Shown here piece after piece: positions 58,505-64,000 of a stretch of 64,000 nt of DNA. Each line of letters starts with the position of its first letter. The first letter of the stretch is position 1. The translations under genes were made by a program, and so were the position numbers. Under the pieces are notes generated by a model, which saw nothing but the letters and a program-made list of their open reading frames with translations, did no database searches and was not told the DNA's origin. Source of the stretch: Clostridiales bacterium (GTDB taxonomy: Bacteria > Bacillota > Clostridia > Oscillospirales > Oscillospiraceae); NCBI GenBank assembly GCA_004554585.1, contig SFLH01000001.1, positions 124,001 to 188,000 on the forward strand, written 5' to 3'.

Positions 58505-58579
58505 CGCTCTCACCTGCCTCCCCTCCGTTTTCCAGTGTGCCTTGCAGTTAGCAAAGCACAACTCTTAGGTCAAGAAAAA

Positions 58580-58632
58580 GGTTAGCTGCCACTAACCGTA
58601 TAGATCATAGCGTACTTCCCCTCGCTTGTCAA
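58580..58632 (-). promoter_or_regulatory. feo promoter with a downstream GGTTAG-N6-CTAACC dyad
   Basis: Minus strand TTGACA (58632-58627), 17 bases, TATGAT (58609-58604). The dyad at 58597-58580 lies just after the transcription start, where a repressor would block. The half-sites recall DtxR/IdeR boxes but the spacing differs, so an iron repressor is only a suggestion. Confidence 0.6.
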
Positions 58633-58697
58633 GCCTCTTTTTGCGTTTGGGGGAAATTTTCTTTCGGACGCAGGGCCGCCAGGGGAGGGCCGCCCTC

Positions 58698-60308
58698 TCA
58701 CCCGCCGGCTGGAAAAGGGCCCCCCTCTCTCTCCTCCTGGGGCAGGACCTGGCAGTCCGCCACCTCCACGCGATGGCTCCGCCCGGACCCCTGGCTCTCC
58801 AGCCGCACCCGAAAGGTCAGGGGTAGCTCCCAGACCCCCACCAGAAGGTGGTCGGGGAAAACCGTCACCCGCTGGATCACCGCATCCAGCAGCCACGGCC
58901 CCTCGGCCAGGGCCTGGTCCACCAGCTGACGGGCCCGCTGGGCCTGGTCCAGCCGGCTGCCCGCCGCTTCCTGGGCGGCCAAGCGGGCCTGCAGGCGGTC
59001 TATCTCCCCCTGGCAGCGGGCGGCCTGGCTGGCCCACTCTTCCCTGGGCAGGGTCCCGTCCAGATAGGCCTCCAGGGCCCGCTGGCGTCGGGCCCGCTGG
59101 CGAGCCAAAGCCCGGTGCAGTTCCGCTGCCCCGGTCTCTTCCTCTGCCCAGGCCTCTTCCAGCCCAGCCAGAAGGCTCTGGCGGATGGCCTGCCGGTCCA
59201 GGGGAAGCAGTGCCAGGACGTGGGCAGCGGCGGCCTCCATCCCCTTGCCGCTCAGGCTTTTGGCCGGGCAGCCCGCCGCCCTCCCCCGGCAGACGAACCG
59301 CCGATAGACCTGGCCCTGCTTCCCATGGGTGGTTTTGGCCGTGAAGGTCTTGCCGCACAGGCCGCAGACCACCTTGCCGGAGTACCAGTGGCGGCCAGAG
59401 TACCGCCGGCCTTCCCCCGCCAGGTCCCGCCGGCGGGCCAGCTCCTCCTGGACGGCCAGAAAGTCCGCCCGGCTGACAATGGCCTCGTGGTGGTCCCGCA
59501 GCAGCAGCTGGGGCTGCCGGCCGTCGTTGGGGATTTTTTTGTGGGTCAGGTGGTCGGTGGTGAGGTACTTCTGCTGGAGCAGGTCGCCGGTGTACTTCTC
59601 GTTGCGCAGCAGCCGTAGCACCGCCGTGGAGGACCAGGCACCCCCCGGCCCCAGGGGCGGGGCGATGCCCGCCTGGGTGAGCTCCCGGGCAATGACATAG
59701 GTCCCCTTCCCCTCGGCCAGGAACTTGCGGTAGACCGCCCGCACCACTTCCGCCTGTTCCGGCCGCACCGTCAGCCGGCCGTGGGACAGGGTGTAGCCAT
59801 AGAGGGAGTCGTTGCCGAAGACCACCCCCCGCCTCATGGCCTGGGCCTGGCCCCAACGGGTGCGCTGGGAGATCTTCCGGCTCTCCTCCTGGGCCACGCT
59901 GGCCATGATGGTCAGGCGGAACTCCCCGTCCTCCTGGCGGGTATCGATGCCGTCGTTGAGGAAGATCACCCCCACGCCCTGGGCTTTCAGCTCCCGGGTC
60001 AGGGCCAGGGTGTCCACGGTGTTCCGGGCGAACCGGGAGACCTCCTTGGTGACGATCAGGTCGATCTCCCCGGCCAGGGCCAGCTGGACCATCCGCCGGA
60101 ACTGGGGCCGCCGAGCCGCGGAGGTCCCCGACAGGCCCTCGTCGGCAAAGACCCCCGCCGGCGCCCAGTCCTGGTGTCCCTGGATGTACTGGGCGAAGTA
60201 GGCCTGCTGGGCCGCCAGGGAACTGCGCTGGTCCTCCTTGTCCGTGGAGACCCGGCAGTAGGCCGCCACCCGCAGGGGGCCCTCTGGTCTTTCCGTTGTG
60301 TGCGCCAT
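58698..60308 (-). CDS. Large serine recombinase, candidate excisionase of the dpaA element
   Basis: The protein has 536 residues. The catalytic resolvase domain (about 12-155) carries the nucleophile Ser in AAYCRVSTDKEDQRSSL and KEVSRFARNTVDT. Next come a Recombinase domain (about 180-280, LYGYTLSHGRLTVRPEQAEVVRAVYRKFLAEGKG), a zinc ribbon (about 315-355, CGLCGKTF...CRGRAAGCP) and a coiled coil (about 390-450). It is full length with no mutations in the core motifs. It lies 1.6 kb from the element's right end, a placement like spoIVCA in skin. Base usage resembles the host, suggesting long residence. Confidence 0.92.
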   Translation of the reverse strand: MAHTTERPEGPLRVAAYCRVSTDKEDQRSSLAAQQAYFAQYIQGHQDWAPAGVFADEGLSGTSAARRPQFRRMVQLALAGEIDLIVTKEVSRFARNTVDTLALTRELKAQGVGVIFLNDGIDTRQEDGEFRLTIMASVAQEESRKISQRTRWGQAQAMRRGVVFGNDSLYGYTLSHGRLTVRPEQAEVVRAVYRKFLAEGKGTYVIARELTQAGIAPPLGPGGAWSSTAVLRLLRNEKYTGDLLQQKYLTTDHLTHKKIPNDGRQPQLLLRDHHEAIVSRADFLAVQEELARRRDLAGEGRRYSGRHWYSGKVVCGLCGKTFTAKTTHGKQGQVYRRFVCRGRAAGCPAKSLSGKGMEAAAAHVLALLPLDRQAIRQSLLAGLEEAWAEEETGAAELHRALARQRARRQRALEAYLDGTLPREEWASQAARCQGEIDRLQARLAAQEAAGSRLDQAQRARQLVDQALAEGPWLLDAVIQRVTVFPDHLLVGVWELPLTFRVRLESQGSGRSHRVEVADCQVLPQEEREGGPFPAGG

Positions 60309-60350
60309 GCCTTCCCCTCCCCTTTCCGGGCCCGCCGGGCCTGTGCTATA

Positions 60351-60379
60351 ACCCTATGTGAGGGGAGTCGGTCCTATTT
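60351..60379 (-). promoter_or_regulatory. Possible sigma-E-type promoter of the recombinase
   Basis: Minus strand AAATAGG (60379-60373), 14 bases, CATAGGGT (60358-60351), with the spacing and CATA-core of sigma-E promoters. No good sigma-A promoter is seen. The start would be about 37 bases before the ATG. Confidence 0.4.
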
Positions 60380-60396
60380 CAAAAACCGCTGGTCAT

Positions 60397-60434
60397 AAAG
60401 AAAAAAGGAGACAGGAAAAACCTGTCTCCCTTTT
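60397..60434 (-). terminator. Terminator of dsdA
   Basis: GGAGACAGG-(5)-CCTGTCTCC, T6 on the minus strand. Confidence 0.88.
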
Positions 60435-60445
60435 GCTTTCTCTGG

Positions 60446-61792
60446 TTACTGATCCGCTGGGAGCACCCTGGCCAGGTACTCCGCCCGGATGTCCTCGGGC
60501 ACCAAACTGCCGCCGGTAGCCCAGACGATGTGGACGGCGTTGGCCAGGACCGTTTCGGTCAGGCCGTGGCGGGCGCAGTAGTCCCGGGTCTCCTCCGCCC
60601 GGCACAGGGCCGCCGGCCCCTGGAAGGCCGCGCAGCTGGAGGGCTCGATCTGCTCCCCCTGGGTGCCATAGAGCAGGCGGAGGTAGTCGTAGAGCCGGCT
60701 GTCCCGAACGGTAAAGGCCCCGGAGAGCAGGTTGGTCATGATGCGGGTGACAAAGCTGGACGGGCTGGCGCAGGCCAGGCCATCGGCCTCGGTTTTGCCG
60801 GTCAGGCCGTAGTCCCGGACGTTGGCCTTCTCAAACCGCTGGGTGGCCGTCCCCAGCAGGACGGAGGGGCATTCCACCGGCTCGACGAAGAAGCAGTGGA
60901 CGTGGTCCCCGTACAGCCGCTTCAGGCCGTAGGTGACCCCCCCGGGGGCGCCACCCACCCCGGCAGGGATGTAGACCAGCAGAGGGTGCTGTTCGTCCAC
61001 CGTCACCCCCTGCTGGGCCAGCTGGCCGGCCAGGCGGCCGGCGGCCACGGCGTAGCCCAGGAAGAGGGGGACGGACTTCTCGTCGTCCACGAAGTAGCTA
61101 GCCGGGTCGGCCTGGGACTGGCGGCGGCCCTCCTCCACGGCCTTGGAGTAGTCCTGGGCATACTCGATGACCTCCACCCCCTTGCTGCGCAGCAGGTCCT
61201 TTTTCCACTGCTTGGCGTCAGCGGACATGTGGACGATCACCCGGAAGCCCAGGGCGGCGCTCATGATGCCGATGGACAGGCCCAGGTTGCCCGTGGAGCC
61301 CACCTGGACGGTGTACCGGCCCAGGAAGGCCCGCATTGGGTCGGTGTCGAACTTCTCATAGGACTCCCCCGGGGCCAGCATGCCCCCAGCCAGGGCCAGC
61401 TCCTCGGCGTGTTGGAGGACCTCGTAGATCCCGCCCCGGGCCTTCACCGACCCGGCGATGGCCAGGTGGCTGTCCTTTTTCAGAAACAGCCGGCCGGGGA
61501 TAGGGCCGCTTCCGGCCTGCTCCAGGGCCTGGCGCATGGCCTCGATCTCCACCAGGGGGGACTCGATGAGGCCGTTTTCCGGCCGGGTCTCAGGAAAGGC
61601 CCGGCGGAGGAAAGGGGCAAACCGGCTCAGGCGGGCCTCGGCATCGGCGATGTCCTGCTCCGAGACCACCAGGTCGCACAGGCCCCGCACCAGATCGAAG
61701 GGCAGCCAGCGGGGATTCTGCCAGGCGGTCTCCTGTCGCCGGCGGATGGTCTCCAAGGTGCGCTCGCTCTGGTCAAACAGCGCTTCGTTCAT
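60446..61792 (-). CDS. dsdA: D-serine ammonia-lyase
   Basis: The 448-residue fold-type II PLP enzyme deaminates D-serine to pyruvate and ammonia. Landmarks are ESPLVEIEAM, the PLP Lys in IAGSVKARGGIYEVL and the Gly-rich loop GSTGNLGLSIG. Its start lies 19 bases inside the end of the dpaA 5'-segment frame, and TATAAT at 61863-61858 gives it a promoter within the element. It is cargo of the element. Confidence 0.94.
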   Translation of the reverse strand: MNEALFDQSERTLETIRRRQETAWQNPRWLPFDLVRGLCDLVVSEQDIADAEARLSRFAPFLRRAFPETRPENGLIESPLVEIEAMRQALEQAGSGPIPGRLFLKKDSHLAIAGSVKARGGIYEVLQHAEELALAGGMLAPGESYEKFDTDPMRAFLGRYTVQVGSTGNLGLSIGIMSAALGFRVIVHMSADAKQWKKDLLRSKGVEVIEYAQDYSKAVEEGRRQSQADPASYFVDDEKSVPLFLGYAVAAGRLAGQLAQQGVTVDEQHPLLVYIPAGVGGAPGGVTYGLKRLYGDHVHCFFVEPVECPSVLLGTATQRFEKANVRDYGLTGKTEADGLACASPSSFVTRIMTNLLSGAFTVRDSRLYDYLRLLYGTQGEQIEPSSCAAFQGPAALCRAEETRDYCARHGLTETVLANAVHIVWATGGSLVPEDIRAEYLARVLPADQ

Positions 61793-62351
61793 GTTTTGTG
61801 CCTCCTATTGTCAAAAATACGCTCTCTTTTGGCAACGTTCTCCTGTCTGCCACCGCTATTATAGCAGATAAGCGGGGGCTTTTCCCACTCCCAGGAAAAC
61901 TTTTTTGGGGATGGGCGGCGAGCCCTCTCCCCTCTGCCGGTCCCATCGGTACGGCGGTGGGCACCGCGTTGGCCACCATGCACTCCTCTCGGGCGTAGTA
62001 GTCAAAGACCCGCAGGCCCCGGTCCTCCGCCGCTTGACGGTCGGCGTCTTTCACCAGCCCGCCGCAGAGAATCTGCCCCGGGGAAAGGTGGGCCAGCAGG
62101 GTGGACAGGGGAAGCTTTTCCCCGCTCAGAGGGGTGTGAAGCAGCCCCTCGGCCTGGGTCACCGGCAGGGGCAAGATCACACAGTGGGCCAGGGTCAGGC
62201 CGGGGCCCAGAGGCTCCGGGACCAAGGTCCCCCCTTCCAGGGCGCTGACGTGGACCGTGTGGCCCTCCTCCTCCAACAGTTTTGCCAGGGCCAGCTGGCG
62301 GCCGTCGCCGCCCACGAGCCAAAAATTACGTTCTCGATCCATCCATTCCAT
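61773..62351 (-). CDS. dpaA: Dipicolinate synthase subunit A, 5' segment of a split gene
   Basis: Of 192 residues, the first 133 are a DpaA N-terminal domain: FWLVGGDGRQLALAKLLEEEGH, HCVILPLPVT, ILCGGLV, and REECMVANAVPTA, which normally continues into EGA. After the core at 61961-61952 the frame runs into element sequence (VPMGPAEGRG...) and stops at 61773. ATG 62351 has GGGAGG seven bases upstream. A CATAGGATG -10-like box for a mother-cell sigma factor lies at 62381-62373. The remaining half is at 47867-47398. Confidence 0.93.
   Translation of the reverse strand: MEWMDRERNFWLVGGDGRQLALAKLLEEEGHTVHVSALEGGTLVPEPLGPGLTLAHCVILPLPVTQAEGLLHTPLSGEKLPLSTLLAHLSPGQILCGGLVKDADRQAAEDRGLRVFDYYAREECMVANAVPTAVPMGPAEGRGLAAHPQKSFPGSGKSPRLSAIIAVADRRTLPKESVFLTIGGTKHERSAV
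61936..61961. repeat. Right attachment site: inverted-repeat arm plus core
   Basis: GCCGGTCCCA at 61936-61945, six bases, then core CGGCGGTGGG at 61952-61961. The arm is the exact complement of the left arm at 47892-47901. Confidence 0.8.
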
Positions 62352-62437
62352 AGACCATCCTCCCTCCGCTCCCATCCTATGCAACAGGGGAAATTTTGGG
62401 ACCGGAGGGGGCGGGGGCAGAACCCGTCCCCGGCCAG

Positions 62438-62474
62438 GCAAAAGAAAACCCCGCGCCGGGAAACCGGCGCGGGG
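62438..62474 (-). terminator. Terminator of the murB-side gene pair
   Basis: CCCCGCGCCGG-TTTC-CCGGCGCGGGG followed by TTTTCTTTTG on the minus strand. It separates dpaA from the upstream genes. Confidence 0.85.
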
Positions 62475-62489
62475 CTGGGTGTGTCTGGG

Positions 62490-63086
62490 TCAGACGGTGG
62501 GGTCGTCGTTGGGGGCAAAGCCGCCGGCGGGGATGACGAAGATGTCCGAGGCGCCTTCCTCCTCTTCCTCGGGGTCGAAGAGGGGGAAGCCCCCCTGGAT
62601 GAGGAAGGTGCGGATGGTCTCCTCGGCCTGGCTGTAGTCCAGGCTGGGGTCAGAGAAAGAGTTGACGAAGGTCTCCAGGTGGGCCATCATCCGGTCGGCC
62701 CGGGGGCTGTACTCCTTGTCGATCTCAAACTCCTTGTTCATGCTTCCCCGAAAGCGCTTGGCAGTCTCCGTGTCGTAGACGGGGGTGAGGAAGAGGTTGA
62801 ACATCCCCAGGCTCTCGTAGTCGTAAAAGCCGTTGTACTTCACCAAGTCCGCCGGCTCGTTGACCTCCGGGCACAGGAAGGCGGTCTCCGGCAGCTGGCC
62901 GCCGTTGGCCGCCCGGAGGGCCTCCTCTTCCGGACCGGGGCGGTAGCAATCCATGCAGCAGGACTTGGACAGCCAGTCATTCACCATCGCCACCACGTCC
63001 TGCACGTTGTGGTAGCTGGCAAAGTGCGTCACGTTGCGCTCCTCGCCGCTGGTGGCATACATCAGCACAAAAAAATGGTCGCTCAT
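62490..63086 (-). CDS. Hypothetical protein
   Basis: The 198-residue acidic soluble protein has a clustered Cys pair (SKSCCMDCYRPGPEEE, about residues 41-56), and an acidic C-terminus (DPEEEEEGASDIFVI). No membrane segment or family is recognised. AAAGGAG lies nine bases before ATG 63086. It follows murB by 19 bases, suggesting an operon. Confidence 0.7.
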   Translation of the reverse strand: MSDHFFVLMYATSGEERNVTHFASYHNVQDVVAMVNDWLSKSCCMDCYRPGPEEEALRAANGGQLPETAFLCPEVNEPADLVKYNGFYDYESLGMFNLFLTPVYDTETAKRFRGSMNKEFEIDKEYSPRADRMMAHLETFVNSFSDPSLDYSQAEETIRTFLIQGGFPLFDPEEEEEGASDIFVIPAGGFAPNDDPTV

Positions 63087-63105
63087 GGTCAAGGTCTCCT
63101 TTGCG

Positions 63106-64000
63106 TTATGGTTCCTCCAAGGTGCAGCCCAGCAGGCGGACCTCGGGCTCCAGCTCCACGCCGGTCTCCCGACGGACCGTATCCCGGACCAGACGGATGA
63201 GGGTCAAAATGTCACGGCAGGTGGCCCCGCCGGTGTTGATGACAAAACCCGCGTGCTTCTCCGACACCTGGGCGCCGCCCACCGACGTCCCCTTCAAGCC
63301 GCACTGCTCAATCAGCCCCCCGGCAAAGTGGCCGGCCGGCCGCTTGAAGGTGCTGCCCGCGCTGGGGTACTCCAGGGGCTGCTTGGCCCGGCGGCGCTGG
63401 GCCAGGTCGGCCATCTTGGCCCGGATGGCCTGGGGGTCCCCCGGGGCCAGGTCCAGGCCCGCGCCGGTGATCAGCCAGGGCAGGTGGGAGAAGACGCTGT
63501 GCCGGTAGCCCAGTTCCAGCTCTGGCCCGGCCAGCCGGTGGGGCTGGCCCTCCAGGTCCAGGCAGTCCACCCAGGCGATCACCTGGGCCAGCTCCCCATC
63601 GTAGGCACCGGCGTTCATGAACACGCCGCCCCCCAGGGTGCCGGGGATGCCGTGGGCAAATTCCAGCCCTGTCAGCCCCTGCTCGGCGGCAAACGCGGCC
63701 GCCTGGGCCAGGGTGACGCCGCTGGCCACGTACAGCCCCGTCTCCCCCCGGCGCTCCAGCCGGGTCAGGCCGCCAGCCAGCTTAATGAGGAAGGCGTCCA
63801 CCCCCTCGTCGGCCACCAGCAGGTTGGAGCCCTTCCCTAGGAAAAAGGGGCGCACCCCCTCCTGGGCCGCCAGGGCCAGCACGGCGCGCAGCTCCTCCTC
63901 CCCCCGGGGCAGGGCCATCAGGGCCGCCGGGCCCCCCACCCGGAAGGTGGTGTGCCGGGCCATCGGTTCTCCCCGCCGCAGGTCCAGGCCGGGCAGGTGC
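63106..64000 (-). CDS. murB: UDP-N-acetylenolpyruvoylglucosamine reductase (5' end outside window)
   Basis: About 298 residues are visible, and the frame stays open to the window edge (..LPGLDLRRGEPMARHTTFRVGGPA), so the start lies beyond. MurB is the FAD enzyme that reduces enolpyruvyl-UDP-GlcNAc to UDP-MurNAc. Landmarks are HTTFRVGGPA, LGKGSNLLVADEG, GIPGTLGGGVFMNAGAYDGE and the Ser in PSAGSTFKRPAG. Confidence 0.95.
   Translation of the reverse strand, partial: HLPGLDLRRGEPMARHTTFRVGGPAALMALPRGEEELRAVLALAAQEGVRPFFLGKGSNLLVADEGVDAFLIKLAGGLTRLERRGETGLYVASGVTLAQAAAFAAEQGLTGLEFAHGIPGTLGGGVFMNAGAYDGELAQVIAWVDCLDLEGQPHRLAGPELELGYRHSVFSHLPWLITGAGLDLAPGDPQAIRAKMADLAQRRRAKQPLEYPSAGSTFKRPAGHFAGGLIEQCGLKGTSVGGAQVSEKHAGFVINTGGATCRDILTLIRLVRDTVRRETGVELEPEVRLLGCTLEEP

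Larger units (their letters stand above)
47868..61961. mobile_element. 14,084-bp intervening (skin-like) element inserted in dpaA
   Basis: The two halves of dpaA flank this segment in the same orientation. CGGCGGTGGG (plus strand) occurs at 47868-47877 and 61952-61961 in the same codon phase (Pro-Thr-Ala). Recombination removes 14,084 bp and fuses 400 nt to 470 nt into an uninterrupted dpaA. Inside lie a large serine recombinase, dsdA, feoAB, a FeoB-associated gene, the phosphonate operon and an rpiR gene. Known parallels are skin in sigK and the vfbin element in spoVFB of Bacillus weihenstephanensis. Excision during sporulation is inferred from this architecture and not shown. Confidence 0.88.

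Overview
The window is about 64 kb of GC-rich Firmicute chromosome. The gene content points to a spore-forming, anaerobic, gut-type clostridium of the Oscillospiraceae (Flavonifractor/Lawsonibacter/Pseudoflavonifractor-like). This rests on sporulation genes (spoIIGA-sigE, spoIIID, split dpaA plus dpaB), Gram-positive lipoprotein signals, SLH surface proteins, a two-gene SUF system, phosphoketolase and FeoAB. The genus is an inference; no marker gene for species placement is present.

Layout. 1-6.2 kb: phosphoketolase 3' end, a probable structured RNA, an SMR exporter with a terminator-bearing leader, a MATE exporter, and a stand-alone holin/holin/amidase lysis cassette behind a promoter that contains a LexA box. 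6.2-15.3 kb: tRNA-Gln, an SLH surface protein, an XRE-cupin/LysE divergent pair, spoIIID, yloU-fakA, and a minimal SufC-SufB pair with a thioesterase. 15.6-25.7 kb: DUF1846, asnA, an RHH repressor with its operators, alaX, tetR, putP, ktrBA and a CmpB-like protein. 25.8-38.5 kb: spoIIGA-sigE, regulators, a membrane BIG2 protein with disordered tails, an amino-acid ABC transporter whose binding protein is circularly permuted, and a DEDDh-BRCT nuclease. 38.3-46.7 kb: tRNA-Arg, a Cys-rich mini-protein, CoA-disulfide reductase plus rhodanese, an Ltp lipoprotein, and the BirA-type regulated bioYBDA operon.

The main discovery lies at 47.9-62.0 kb. The dipicolinate synthase gene dpaA (spoVFA) is cut in two. 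Its 3' part (47398-47937) sits next to dpaB and its 5' part (62351-61952) lies 14 kb away in the same orientation. Both breakpoints carry the same 10-bp sequence in the same codon phase. Joining them removes exactly 14,084 bp and restores an 870-nt, 289-codon dpaA. The removed circle would carry an att site with a perfect 10-bp inverted repeat around the core. Inside lies a large serine recombinase with a sigma-E-like promoter. This has the design of a developmental 'skin'-type intervening element that is excised in the mother cell. Its cargo is a 2-aminoethylphosphonate uptake and degradation operon (RpiR regulator, ABC transporter, PhnW, a saccharopine-dehydrogenase-like enzyme, PhnX), feoA-feoB with a FeoB-associated protein, and D-serine dehydratase.

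How the genes work together. The sporulation genes form a timeline: sigE activation by SpoIIGA, spoIIID behind a sigma-E promoter, recombinase behind a sigma-E-like promoter, then rebuilt dpaAB making the spore's dipicolinate. Outside sporulation the element would give the cell phosphonate scavenging, ferrous iron uptake and D-serine detoxification. The 63-64 kb edge holds the 5'-truncated murB and a small unknown gene that would directly precede dpaAB and bioYBDA in the excised chromosome.
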